DNA of 64,000 bases from Ophiodon elongatus. Taxonomy: Eukaryota; Chordata; Actinopteri; Perciformes; Hexagrammidae. Location of the stretch: the NCBI GenBank assembly GCA_016806645.1, contig JACSYO010000503.1, positions 2,726,001 through 2,790,000 on the forward strand. Direction: 5' to 3'. Shown in pieces: positions 45,746 to 57,663 of this stretch (positions within the stretch are counted from its first letter, which is position 1; each line of letters opens with the position of its first letter). The position numbers were made by a program, and so were the translations under genes. The notes beneath the pieces were generated by a model. It was not told the DNA's origin, did no database searches, and saw only the letters and a program-made list of their open reading frames with translations.

Positions 45746-48700
45746 GTTAATTTCGAGGGATATTTATGGATTACAGTGCAATATTTTTCACAAGTATAGC
45801 TATGAACGTTGGAAAAGAACAGCCTGCCTCCCTTGAGGCAGCCCTGCGCGCCCGGGCTCATGATTACATCAGTTATATACGAACTGCAGTGCATTACTTT
45901 TTGTAGGTATAAGTGTAGCCACCAGGGACTGGGCTCCACCCACATAACAGGATGTATACACACAGGCATAGTCACAGCCAGCTCTTGTTGTCCATTTCTT
46001 GTGAAGTGTACCATTTTTTGCATGGTGTTTATTATCTCCACAGGGTTACCTGTGTGGGTGTCATCTCAAAGTGTTGATTCCCTGTGTGTATTTGAAGTTG
46101 TTTATCTATACCTGTCTCTGGTTCAGTTGATATCGTGCTTGAAAACTGAACAGCCCATTATTGAAAAACGCTTGTGTAATAGAAGACTACCTATTGCTCT
46201 CCAACCTAGTGTCCTTATTTATGATCTTGAAAAAGACTTGATATTCCTCTGGAGATAGCACTCTTGCATTAGTGTTGTAGTATTGGAGCCTAGTCGGTTC
46301 GCTACATGAGTACAAACCGTGATTGAGAACAGCCTGATCCTGGAAGTCATCCTCAAGCTCATGCATTCTCTCAACAGTTTTTAAGGGGACGTACGGTGAG
46401 CAGCATGCTGAAGCGGCCCTGAGTACGACTCTCATGGGTTGCAAGCCCATTACATCCTCCGTTGGGTCTTTTCCCTCCCATCAGCTATTACTATTGTTTT
46501 TGTTGTTGCATGGTCTTTCAACAGCTGTCAGCAGCAATATTCACAGCGGTCATTAGAGGAATCTCACTGAGACAATTATACACAGGATCAGAATTGAATA
46601 AACTACAAGCTTTACACTGTGGGGAAGAACAATGGCTCTGATGTTCGAGTTGAGTTCATCACTTAAGTTGTTAACTGATTTCCTGTGAAGGAAATGCTGA
46701 CTGCTCCATTTTTAGTCAAACTGATAAAGTAGGAAATAGTGCACCATCAGGTTTTCCTTGATACATTTAAAATCTATAGTGACATAAGGATGGGAATGTG
46801 TTGGCCTTCTGTTCTTGTTGAACAGACCATCGCAGTATCTCAAATGTTAGGAGGCATACATTTTTTTTGTGATGAAAGAGGGGGCTGGCTTCCTTCTAAT
46901 GGCAGGCAGGGCCATCAGTATGTATCCTGTTTGGATACATCCTCATTGCCATATAGTGGATGAAAATCCGACCGATGTCATCTCACCGACGCCATCTGCT
47001 CAAAGGCGCCAATAGTTGAGCACCTTCTCACCGCGGTGTCCCCTCTGTGAGAAACGCTGAGGTAGAGATTTCATAGCGGTATCTGAGAGCCTTTGAGTTT
47101 TCTAAGGAGCGAAATAAAACTGAACAAGCAGTATCTAGAATGTAGTAGAAGTTAGATCTGCTTTCTTTCAGGCAATTCAGTGCAGCATTCATGCATGTCT
47201 TTGGGCAGTTGGCCTTTGAAGGTGTTTTCTTTCTAATAAGCTTACTTTCCTCCAGAAATTAGAGCACTAATATAACTCTAATGTAAGAAGCTGGAGAGGG
47301 ACCTTTTTGTCCTACTGTGTACTTCACCATTATCTCTACTCCTTTAGTAGTGGTATGTTGGTCATTCCTCATTATAATAATGACATATAATGTTGCAATA
47401 AAGTTTTTTGTCTTTTGCGACTATAGAAAATCTGCAGCAACATTAGTAGCTTCAGCTGACTGAGTGACAAACCGTATTTCCTAGAGACTGCTTATCGATA
47501 CCAATAATCAGCAACAGTAAATATATTAAGGGAGATATGCAATTTTTACTGGTGCAGTATTAACTCACCATCATGCAAAACCTTTTGTTTGAGCACCAGC
47601 TTTGTTCTGAAAAGAAAAACCACCCAGTTTTGTTCAATAACTCCAGAGTTAACCATGGAAATGTTGTTGTTTTTTCCAAAGTGAAAATTAGCAGTTAGAG
47701 CTTCATGTGAAGTTTGGTGCAAATACGACTTTTCCTCACGGAGTAACAAACATTTACTGGATATTGACGACTAGGCTGCAACACCAAATTGGGCCGGTTG
47801 CATGAAGTGGATGAACTTCATTTTTATTTCAACCACACTTCCTGCATCTTGCACTGTAGCGATGCTATCACGGTCACACAATCTGCTCTGTGTGTGCTAC
47901 AGTGCTACTTTCACTGGAGAAATAAACCCGACTTTAAATGAACATAAACCTGACAACTATATAATTCCTGCAAAATGTATTCGTCTGTAATTTTAAGGTG
48001 ACAATGTTGGAATGAGTGATTTTTACCAGGCTTCTCTGACTGACAGTGTCAAAGTCCCAGAGTACAGAGGGCATGAGATTTTATAAAGACGGTATTTTTG
48101 GCCACTGCGGCATTGAGAGCAAACTTTCCAGGGACACGAGACGGGAAAGAGCAGTAGATTGAGATGGGACGTTGCCGTGTTATATGGGGGTTATTTAAGG
48201 GAAGGGATTTGAAAGCAATGAGAAACTCTTCCTGACTTTGTTGGGAAGGGGATGATATTCTTAGGGCTGGCAGTAAAATCACCTGAGGACAGAAAGAAAA
48301 AGTATTTTGGTAAAGAAATGAGGTGGAGAAGGAGAAGTGGTGATGCTCACACTCTGTGCTCCCAGGTGCATGCAGACAAAGCTGGGTTAGGTCATTTTTT
48401 TTCAGCTCTAAATCCTGGATCATGAGAATGTATAATTCTAAATGACATAACTAGGATGGGGATAATGAGGGTGCACGTTTTTGCAGATTTCTTAAGGCTG
48501 GCGTATACTTATAAGTATCTTAAAACTTCTGAATGGGAATGGAAAGTGACATTGCATGTTATAAAAGAATTAGGCAATCTGAGAATAATTAGACATTCCC
48601 TTTTTAAAGCAGGGGTTTAAAGTAAAGTCACTTTCATAGTGAAGCAAATCAACAGGTTAGAAACACATAATGAAAAATCACGAAACAAAAGAAGAGTTCC

Positions 48701-51274
48701 ATGCAGGGAAATCATAGACACGGATTTATGTCGGGGGGGGGGGAAATGGAATTCCACACACGGTTTCCATTTCCTTTTGAATTGCAAAACTAAAATCTTG
48801 TTTGGGGCAGAACACACATAACCTTGCAGAGAAAAACTAGTGTCATGAAAAAAAGAAAATTGGTGCTTACTGCAGTGTGATCAAGGACGGGATTTATGCA
48901 CAATTTGGAATTATATCATGTTCACCACGTTTGTAATGCACACTGATGGAAATAAAGTCAGACATGTGCTGCATGTTTTAAACTAATGCCTCCCGTGTGG
49001 ATGATGTGATTACCTTGACCTACACTTGCTAATTTAATTAAATTACAACAAAAATTAAATAATTTCCATTATTAATTAATTTGCAAGTTGTGGGTGCTAT
49101 TTTAGCTTTTTATTTAAAGTATGGCAGAGTGATATAACATGTAGTAAAAAGACATGCTACACCAGTGAAAAGAAAGAATTGTACAGAGATTACCACAAAC
49201 TCATTGACACACAGTGAACTTTAGGCTTTTGAAGCCCTCGGGCATCTGTGAACGTTCTGTTAATAATCAGAATAGAAACCTAATCAAAGCATTAAACATT
49301 AAATTACATACACAACGTACGTTGTTTGTCCGAGTCCTCCAGAATAACACAGATTTCTGGACTGAACTACTTGGTAAGATTTAGAGAAGAATCCAAGTTT
49401 TGGGTCAAAAGGAAAATAAAGTGAAGTTGTTAAGTTTAGGGGACCTTTTGTTGCCACGGTAACAACAATATAAATGTGGATAAGACCATGGCCATGGTTT
49501 AAAAGACAAAAACACGTGTTTGAAAATGGGAAACGAACACAAATCTTCCATGTCAAGGTCTTTACACACCAGAGGCGTGTTTTTCTTGCAATTATATTTA
49601 CTTTAATACAGAACATAAATATTACACGTGGAAAAAGGTTGCTTTTTCTGAGCTTTCGAACCTGTTCCTGTGCGGAACGGACATTTTTCAAAATGCACAC
49701 TATGATGTACAACAACAAGCTTCTGTAATCCAACGGCAAACTTTATTATTCCTTTCAAACTTGACAAAGGCAGCGCAGACCAGGTCCACCCCTTCTAATC
49801 TTGCTTTTCGCAATAAAAGCCCGAGACATTAAGACTATATAACTGTTTACCAAAGGGAAAGTTTGCTAAAAGAAAACTCAATAAAATAGCTGACAGTAGC
49901 TTCGGCTATACAACAATTTACCTCAGACAGACTGCTGGAAGCTGCTCTGGGTCAACAGGATTCTGGTAGTTGATCCTCTGCCTCCACGAATCCATTCAAA
50001 CCTTTTATTGGCAAACTGTTGCAAATGTCACAAGTTCCCATCGCTGCCGGTATGAATAGTTTCATAAGTTTGTTCGTAAAGACCCTTAAAGTCAATTTTG
50101 TTGACCCATCTATCCACCGTGACCTCCGTCCTATGTAGACTCTGCTGTGTGATAACGTCCCTTTACTTCCATCATAATTAATGCGGCTGCTAGACGGCTT
50201 TGTGGCTTGAGCGTTAACATATTTTTGGGCCCCTGGCTTCGCTTGCTGATGCCGCCGTTCTTCTTGTGCAGACAGTGTTTCCCGTGGGTTTCATGCTGCG
50301 GGAAACCAACCCGGTCAATCGTGTGGCTCAAAGGAAAATCGAAGTAATGTGACTCACGGGTCACTGGAGTGGGACAGTGGCCCCTCAGGCCCGGGACAGC
50401 GTACAGTGCAGTGAGCATAGCAGGCGGGTTTCCAGCCTCCGACTCCTTTTCCTCCCTGTGCTGACTTACTGATTTCACTTCCGACAACATTAGCCGCCAT
50501 TATCGTAAAAACTTCCCATTTTCTTTTCGGCTCATTTCAAATAGGTTAATAAAGTAAGACCTAAAGTTCTCAGTCCATTTTTCTTTTTACTTGTTGGTCC
50601 ATAAAGTGTCTGCAGGGCTGCTATAAACAACGGAGTCCCTTTGGCTCTACTTAACATAAAGTTTACCCTGAATCCTGATACGACGTGTGTTTAAAATTAA
50701 AAGCTTTGGCAAATTCTTGCTTCCGAACTGTGTCTAAACCCTCTGAAGGGAAGCAGCCATTTCTCTTTGATCACTGGTGTATTGTTATTTCATCCCTTTT
50801 TTTATAGCAGCCATTACACATCATAAGCACACTGTGTGCTCTCATATCTTTAATGAATATCCCACAGAATTGTCTGGATCGTGTTTTGTTTTTTGTCAGT
50901 TTGAGTGCAAACGGCGCCGTCTTCCCCACAATGGATCTGTTAATGATTCCACCCAGCTGTGCATATTATTGCTCCATCCAGGAAACAATCAACAATCGCA
51001 TCATCTGGACTTAGATTATTATTTCAAAATTTTTTTTTGCGAATTTACCTCTCCGGGTCTTTTCTTCACTTCCGTTGATCACTTTGTAATCACCGCCCGA
51101 CAGGTGTTCCTGCTGATCCGATCGTTAACGCTGAGGAATTATAAACTGTGCAATCATCAGTGCATCAATTCACTGTTGCCTCATAATTTACTTTCAAGCC
51201 GACTAGTTCGGAGCCTTTCCATTAGCTTCACTGAAAGACCATCGGTTGCCTGGACGTTATTCTCAAAAAGACTA
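45746..51274. other. Long unassigned noncoding stretch
   Basis: No transposon ends recognised. 48733-48743 is a run of eleven G. 49410-49455 holds TTGTTAAGTTTAGGGGACCT and TTGTTGCCACGGTAAC, possibly decayed family S in minus sense. 50130-50490 (minus) and 50777-51331 (plus) are open for 119 and 184 codons but without domains, the latter running into a MITE. 50800-51000 is repeat-free and enhancer-like in texture. Confidence 0.4.
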
Positions 51275-51345
51275 TCGATGGCCAAAATCGACCTCCTATC
51301 TGCAAAATTATCCAGGAAAAGTGGGGAATAACCCTATTTGCACTT

Positions 51346-51389
<44 letters not shown>

Positions 51390-51495
51390 ATTGGGTATCC
51401 TTAACAAATAGCATTCTGCAAGAAAACAAGTTGTTTTTTTTTGTATTCTCAAAAAAGTGCATTTTTCAGATAGTTCTTTTTTCTTCGGCCATCGT
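51275..51495 (-). mobile_element. MITE 'TCGATGGCC', copy 2 (inverted)
   Basis: Same element as 24454 in reverse orientation: TCGATGGCCAAAATCGACCT at the left, GGGTATCCTTAACAAATAGC and ATTCTGCAAGAAAACAAGTT inside, TTCGGCCATCGT at the right. TA occurs at 51273-51274 and 51496-51497. The A/T-rich centre has become an (AT)18 microsatellite. The inner direct repeat of copy 1 is degenerate here. Confidence 0.8.
51350..51386. repeat. (AT)18 microsatellite inside MITE
   Basis: Uninterrupted TA/AT run at the position where copy 1 has an A-rich spacer and copy 3 a short TATATA. Confidence 0.95.
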
Positions 51496-51497
51496 TA

Positions 51498-52602
51498 TGA
51501 GATAGACTGGGGCAGACGGTTACGGTACTGTCAACTATCCTCTGATTACACATTTTGGGATTTACATTGTGAATCCCTTCTACACTTCATCATGTCAGAG
51601 TAAATGCATGAGCATTCGAGGCTGCTTCAAATGAAAAGTTGCGTTCCAGCCAGAGGGGAGGAGGTCGTGGCACTAAAAGGTGAGGCTGTTCTAAACCCCT
51701 TACCACTGAAACTGTTCCATTAATTATCATCTGATGAAGGCATACTCCAGTAAGTGCTCAGTGGTGGTGCTGCTTGACCTAAGCCCACCCTTGAATGTGA
51801 TTAATCATGTCATTGTAATTGATAGACTGGGAAATAAGGTTGTTATTTCCAACACTGTGGGCTTGTTCTTGTTCTTCGCATCAAGAAGAAAATGTTCAAG
51901 TCTCCGTCGGTGATTATGCGTCTTCGTGTCCCGTTCTGGGGGACAAAAATGTTTTATTTAACCTTTTGGCTTGTATTTGTCTGCCAGCAGAACTCAGTGC
52001 CAAATTGTAGCTAAGCCTCCAGGAGTAAATGACTCTCTGGCTAATGTCAAGAGATCATTTTTCTAAATTTGAGTGTCTTGTTGTTTCTAGCCATTTCTGG
52101 AAAAAAAAAATATAGTTGTTTTTTAAAACCCTTTAAATCCATGTATTAAAATGAAGAATTCTTTAATAAATATTTAAATCCTGAGCAGCAGGCTGCAAAT
52201 CTATTTCAAGCATGGATTTACCATCATAGGCACACTGATTACTCGCGTTTTGTCTTCATTAACATGGTGAGCCTTATGTATTTTTAAGCACTATTTTACA
52301 TCATCTCTCAACAATGTCCTGTTTTTAGTCTAACAAACTGACTTCAGACTGTGCAGCGATCCACTACAAAGTTACCATTATTATATCTGATGGAGAAGTA
52401 TGAAGCTCATTTTAGCTTCTCTGCGGGGAAGCAGGGTGACTGACTCACTACCTGCTAAGCTTTGATGTGGCTTCCATATTTAATTGTATTGGTAATTTAA
52501 ACTGTCATCTTTCTTGAACGATTAAGAATATACAACAAATTCTCATCCCAACGCCACATACTGACACTTGATGAGATCCTGTAGCAACTCATAATATAAT
52601 AA
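51498..52602. other. Unassigned noncoding stretch
   Basis: 51700-51830 is repeat-free and AT-rich (CCATTAATTATCATCTGATG, GTGATTAATCATGTCATTGT), possible regulatory DNA. No coding signal. Confidence 0.4.
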
Positions 52603-53580
52603 TCAGCACATAATGTAAGAAAACCATGAGCGCAGTATGTTTAATAGTTATGTGCATAATGTAAGAAATTATGCTCAAAACTACCTTTCCCATTATGTAA
52701 TACATTATTACTGTATGCGAAAGGTATTACAATATTACCTAAAGAAAATGTTGAATTATGTAATGAATAAAAAAACATATTTTCCTTCTTTTTTTTTTTA
52801 GCAACGTTACATAAAATTTGCTACATGATGCGAGCGACATATTTACTATGAAGCCAATAGTTATTTTGTAACAAGTACAACAACATTTAACAGTAAAACA
52901 AAGCAATACACAAGAGCTCCTCAGAGATATGATGTGGATGGAAAGGCCACGAATGCCTCCATCTACAGCCGAGTTATGCTGATGCAGCACTTTTTGTTAT
53001 CAAGCTGCAAATTTTCAGCCCAAAAAAAAAATCACAACTTTATATTGTTTGAAAAACATGGAGAGGATAGCTCTCTAAGCAAGTTTAAAACTCTATTCAA
53101 AGTGGATTGACGGCTTGTTATGTCATCCACCATCTTTTTTTTTTTTTTTTTTACAGTTTTGTAGATTGCTGCTTGGATCAGCTAACAATATAAGTAACTG
53201 GAATAATTATGTGTGAAACAACTATTTCACATGTTAAAAATCACCAAGTATATTATATTCAGCATCACCTCTGTGAAGTTTCTTATTGCGGTATGAAATA
53301 GTCTTGAATTATGTCACACATTCACGAGGCTTCATCACTTTGGAACTGATTTATGAAAATGTCCTCTAGTGCCGTTGCTTTAAATGAAGGGTTTCTATGC
53401 TTTAAGAAGACGAGGAGGGCACTCTTTTTAAAATGATTCCATTATGCACTAAATGTATTCCATTATTCAACACATTTATTTAGTTTATAATATAATCATT
53501 TTTCATAATGTAATAATTTATTACAGTATGCATAAATATGTTATGTTATGCACTCATGGCGGTCTTACATTATATGCTGA
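52603..53580. mobile_element. 978-bp segment with ~70-bp inverted ends
   Basis: The left end TCAGCACATAATGTAAGA, then CCATGAGCGCA and GTGCATAATGTAAG. The right end on the minus strand reads TCAGCATATAATGTAAGA, then CCATGAGTGCA and ATGCATACTGTAATAAATTA. Imperfect inverted repeats about 1 kb apart suggest a non-autonomous DNA transposon. No target duplication seen. Poly(T) at 53135-53152 lies inside. No coding signal. Confidence 0.5.
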
Positions 53581-53587
53581 GCTTTTA

Positions 53588-53690
53588 TTCAATTTAATTC
53601 AATTTATTTTGTATCACAAATTTACCCCAGAAGGTTTTACAATCTGTACACATATGACATCCTATGTCCCGGGACCTCATGATTTATACA
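53588..53690 (+). repeat. Teleost dispersed repeat fragment
   Basis: CAATTTAATTCAATTTATTT, TGTATCACAAATTTACCCCA, GAAGGTTTTACAATCTGTAC, ACATATGACATCCTATGTCC follow a common fish repeat (TTTGCCTCAGAGGGCTTTACAATCTGTACACATACGACATCC-like). Confidence 0.6.
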
Positions 53691-53734
53691 TTTACATTTA
53701 AATTATTACAAAATAAGTTGCCGCTTGGCATCAT

Positions 53735-53960
53735 TTCCAACCCACTGGGTATCCAGCGCGTCAAACTGTTATGGTCCCAGTAAACACAGGGTTAACTTTG
53801 TGAAACAAACAAAAACACTGGACTTACAACAAGTATGTAAACTAAGTAAAACTTAAACAATGTAACAAACATACGGGAAACATTTAACTCAACAACGCTT
53901 TGGGACACGGACACTGGTCTCCTGGTTGAAAGTGAAATATGTTTTCTTAACCCCTGAACT
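53735..53960 (-). repeat. Family S copy 7
   Basis: AACCCACTGGGTATCCAGCG, CGTCAAACTG, GTATGTAAACTAAGTAAAAC, TTAAACAATGTAAC and GGACACTGGTCTCCTGGTTG AAAGT parallel 62310-62570, and on the other strand CACCCAGGAGACC of the plus-strand members. Confidence 0.6.
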
Positions 53961-54544
53961 CTCTGGGGACAACTAGTGTACAGTCGAGGAACAACATTAT
54001 TAGCATAGCCCCGACTGTGCTAGTGCTACTGCTGCCTTCACTATTACTGCTCCTTTAATCTGCTACTGATACAACTGTGATACCTTAGCTACTGTCATTG
54101 CAAACACAAAGACATAATGATTAATTAAAACACTCTTTTTTTTTTTGCAATGCTGTAAAATTAAGGAACAAATCTGAAATAAGCAGAAACCGTTGTGATG
54201 CTTCAATGCTAAACTGAGATAGCACAATGTTTTATTTTATTTTGGCATCTTTTAAAGTTCATGCCCTTAGAATACAGAAGCTCAGGCGTCGGATCAATAG
54301 TCTATAACAAGGGATCAAGGCATCGGGATGTTGTTACAGAGCCCTGAAGTGCTCCGGTCTCGCTGCTATGTCAAAAGCTAAGTCATTATATTCACTTCAC
54401 CTGTATCAAGGTCCTCCACCCTGCTCCTCAACAGCTACACCAGTCTACTGCTTTCACTGTGATGCCCCGAGGCGGTGCTGATGCGGTGAAATGTGCTGTG
54501 AAAATGCTCGGGAGAATCCCCACAAGTCTCTCCATCAATAGGAT
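53961..54544. other. Unassigned noncoding stretch
   Basis: No repeats or coding signal recognised. Confidence 0.45.
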
Positions 54545-54579
54545 CCCTCCCCCCCACTTCCCCCTCCCCCCCTCCCCCT
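54545..54579 (-). repeat. C-rich tract, G-quadruplex-prone on minus strand
   Basis: CCCTCCCCCCCACTTCCCCC followed by TCCCCCCCTCCCCC gives at least five G runs of three or more on the minus strand with loops of one to three bases. Confidence 0.8.
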
Positions 54580-54718
54580 TAGAAGTCTACGCTGTGGGGA
54601 GTTAACTTTGGTGAATTTCATTATAAGGACAAGCAACAGAGTAGTTTAAAATCTGTGGCAGGGATATTAGCTCTGACCTTTACTTTCATCTCCTCATCAT
54701 TTCACGGGAGGAGTCTGT

Positions 54719-54741
54719 CTCCAGATGATCTGCATCTGGAG
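54719..54741. promoter_or_regulatory. E-box dyad (CAGATG / CATCTG)
   Basis: CTCCAGATG and CATCTGGAG are exact reverse complements with a five-base loop. Each arm carries a CANNTG E box of the CATCTG type preferred by several tissue-specific bHLH factors. The motif is clear; its function is inference. Confidence 0.35.
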
Positions 54742-55539
54742 GATTTGTTGATTAAAGGTCATGTTTGTCAACTTGCACATATATGAATGTCACATTGCCA
54801 CTGTTTGTAGAATAAAGGAAAGCCAAAACAAAGATGCGAGAATACATTAAAGGGACCCACTAAGGCATGCTGTGTGGCGAGACATTGATGTCTGGCCCAC
54901 CAGAACCCGGGGAAGTGGAAAGTCGCCATGTTTTTAATATTCAAGCGAAAACTTGTGAGCTCTAATGTGAAGGTTTGCAGGGTATTTTAAATGAGAACAA
55001 GTAATCAAGGGTGCAGGCTGCCATTCCAGCCTTGAATTGTAATGTGTTTTGCACACAGCAAAATAGATAGGCATGAGTGAATTTAGTCTTTTTTCTCCTC
55101 CCTGCTAAGTCTCCTAGAGTAACAAGGAGAATTGATAGGCAAGAAAAGGGGAAGTCACTCAAGCTTTTCTCGAAGCTCTGTAGCGGGCACAGTTCAAAGC
55201 TGAATATACTTATATCCATTTGTCAAAACAGTGTAGGCCTGCTGCCAGAGTCACTGAAGTCACGACCAAAAAGCCAAAGAAATAAGTCACGTTTTATATT
55301 TTGAATTTATAGAAATTGGTCATCGTGTTCATCAGTCTTAAATCAACCATTTTCCAAATGCATGAGAGCTAAAGAACAACTGATACTCATTAGTGTAAAT
55401 TATCAGGTGTGGGTTAACAGATCGAAAAGCCAACAATGACTCCTTTAGAGCACAGTGTGTATTACAGTAATCCGCAGCAGAAAATAGTCCCTCACAAATG
55501 CTTATTTATATTTTATGTTTATTCCTGCTCAAGTATTGT
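54742..55539. other. Unassigned noncoding stretch
   Basis: No repeats or coding signal recognised; an 85-codon minus-strand frame at 54962-55219 has no domain. Confidence 0.45.
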
Positions 55540-55822
55540 TTAAAAAAACGACAGTGTCCTGCTGTTATAGGAAATACTCTGTTGTCCAATACTCATTCCA
55601 CCAGAAAGTCTCTACATCTTCTGTCACAAACTAAAAACACATCTCTTCCGACTATACCTGGAATAAAAACATTTAATAAAATTGTAGCAGTTAGCACTTT
55701 GGCTTTCTGGAGGAAAGTGTACTTTCTTGATTCTTGTTGTTCTGGTTTGAACTCTCATGGTTGAAGCACTTATTGTAAGTCGCTTCGGATGAAAGCGTCT
55801 GCTCAATGAAATGTAATGCCAG
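55540..55822 (+). mobile_element. Non-LTR retrotransposon 3' end
   Basis: AAACTAAAAACACATCTCTT CCGACTATACCTGG followed by GAAGCACTTATTGTAAGTCG, CTTCGGATGAAAGCGTCTGC, TCAATGAAATGTAATG is the well-known teleost LINE ending (last codons of ORF2, then TTGTAAGTCGCTTTGGATAA-like 3' UTR). One plus-strand frame gives TKNTSLPTIPG at the expected position. 5' truncated. Confidence 0.75.
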
Positions 55823-55827
55823 AAAAA

Positions 55828-56138
55828 AGTTTAGTATGTCCCAATACACAGTATTTCAAATGCAGTATGGAGAAATACCAGGATGTCCTACTACATCCGG
55901 TCCCATTCTACAGTACCCAAGCCAGCATGCTTTTCTGGCTATTCTGACCCACAATCCTTTGCACAGCAGATATATGAGCAAGAGGGTCAAAGGTTCAATG
56001 TTATGAGGAAGTAGTATGTCCTAATAGAATGCATACTGCATGCAACAGTATATAAGTATACAGTATATATGTACTTTTTAAGTGCAGCTGCAGTACGTAC
56101 TAAAAGTAAAAAGTATGCGATTTAAACACAGCTGGAGC
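55828..56138 (+). mobile_element. Teleost DNA element (AGTATGTCC ... AGTATGCGATTT)
   Basis: AGTATGTCCCAATACACAGT, ATACCAGGATGTCCTACTAC, ATCCGGTCCCATTCTACAGT, CCACAATCCTTTGCACAGC, AATAGAATGCATACTGCATG and AAAGTATGCGATTTAAACAC occur in the order of a widespread fish repeat. The left terminus is missing, replaced by the LINE end, so the LINE may have inserted there. Superfamily not assigned. Confidence 0.65.
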
Positions 56139-56874
56139 CTTTTTTTAAAAGTCAAACTGAATTTAAAAATACATTTTGCGATGAAATTAATATTGTTCAT
56201 TTTGACGTTTTTTGGTCAACAAAAAAAATTAAACTTTTTTTAAATACACATTTACATTTAGTCTTTTCCAGGGGCAGACTGACAATGTTTGGTGCTGATG
56301 ATTTGACTGGTCCAATACTTTTGTAATAGTTTGTAATATCACTTCAGTTTAATGGAAGTAGTGCAAATCTGTGTGATGGGTCCTCTCAAATGTGTAATAG
56401 AACGTAAAAGGGACAGATGGTTGAAATCATTACTGGTGCAGAACCAAACTTATGTTGGATTGACACAGTTTTTGTTTCTTTGTGAATATGTGGACAAATA
56501 TGTTCTGTTTTTGACAGACTAAAGCCTAACCATGTTTACTTTTTGAAAAGGGGGAGGGGGTGGGGGGGACACACCTATGTATTAATATTCATAGGATGTA
56601 CAGGACAGCTGACAGCACGTCTCCTAGCAATGCCGGCACTCAAATGTCAGTCAAACCCCGCCATGGGAAAGCCCTCTGAGAATTGAAGCCTAGATACAGT
56701 TTCCACAAACCTGCGCCTCAAAAGCTGAAGTATCATCATAGTGTATCGTGTATTTCCTTACACTAAAACTGAGAAGAATTCAAATTTCAGATCAACTTCA
56801 GAAAAACAACCTCAATATTTTTTTTTTTTTGGGAGGGGGGTTATTTTTAGCATCTGTTGACAGTAAGAGACAAA
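56139..56874. other. Unassigned, with G-rich tract
   Basis: 56550-56568 is a G5-A-G5-T-G7 tract. Poly(T) at 56820-56830. Otherwise nothing recognised. Confidence 0.45.
56550..56568 (+). repeat. G-rich tract
   Basis: GGGGGAGGGGGTGGGGGGG; the last run can supply two G stacks, so a quadruplex is possible. Confidence 0.8.
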
Positions 56875-57089
56875 TCGATGGCCAAAGAGCAAAACCTCCC
56901 ATCTGAAAAATGCACATTTTTGAGAATACAAAAAAACCAACTTGTTTTTTTTGCAGAATGCTATTTGTTAAGGATACCCAACATAATAAAAAAAAATATA
57001 TATATATATATACAAAGTGCAGATAGGAGGTTATTCCCACTTTTACTGGATCATTTTGCAGATAGGAGGTTTTGCACTTTGGCCATCGA
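56875..57089 (+). mobile_element. MITE 'TCGATGGCC', copy 3
   Basis: Same orientation as copy 1: TCGATGGCCAAAGAGCAAAA, CAGAATGCTATTTGTTAAGG, GATACCCAACATAATA, two CAGATAGGAGGTT blocks (about 57020 and 57060) and TTTGGCCATCGA. The centre is a short (TA)n. The flanks are AA and TT, so the TA target duplication is not intact. Confidence 0.8.
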
Positions 57090-57375
57090 TTATAGAATAA
57101 TGCCGTGCTTCCTTATAATCCTTATATTAAAGGGTTGCTTTGCTTTGGGTAAATGGACTCAGCCTTTCACAACCTGCTTACTGATCAGCGAGCTGTGTGT
57201 CTGCTCATTTGAATCACAGCAGGCTTACTCAGAAAACATAACTCACGTAATATACAAAGCTGCACCGCCATGAGTTAGAAATGTAATTCAGACGTACACA
57301 GCGACTACAGTGAGAGCAGCTTAACCTCGCAGAACCACAACACTTCAATGAACCCAATCTCCCAATATTGAAGAA
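57090..57375. other. Unassigned noncoding stretch
   Basis: No repeats or coding signal recognised. Confidence 0.45.
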
Positions 57376-57663
57376 TTGTGCACCGACACCGAGGATCAGG
57401 ATGATCTGAAGTCAGCGTGCCTCAGTCTTTTCTCCTTCATTAAAGCGTGCAGGATTTGTAATGAATACGATCTGCCTGCGTTAAGTTACCGGGCAATCCT
57501 GAGAAATGTATCAATCCACACCTTTTCATCAGGCCGAGGCTTTTCTCACAAGCGCTGCATCACGATGAACGAGGCACTGCAGCTTCCATGGTGGCGCTCA
57601 TTTCAGTTTTATTTCAAAATTGAATTAGAGGATCAACAACCTCCAGATTCGAGGAGGTCCTGA
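57376..57663 (+). other. Repeat-free open stretch, element or chance ORF
   Basis: Open for 95 codons on the plus strand, with no domain I recognise and no flanking splice logic I can defend (no clear polypyrimidine-AG entry). Text such as TTCATTAAAGCGTGCAGGAT, TTTGTAATGAATACGATCTG is repeat-free and could be a conserved noncoding element. A gene is not claimed. Confidence 0.2.

Noticed and set aside
45809..46258. 149-codon plus-strand open frame
   Set aside because: No domain; Cys/Leu/Ser-rich text with no repeat or family match.
50777..51331. 184-codon plus-strand open frame
   Set aside because: Its last codons lie in MITE copy 2 and no domain is visible.
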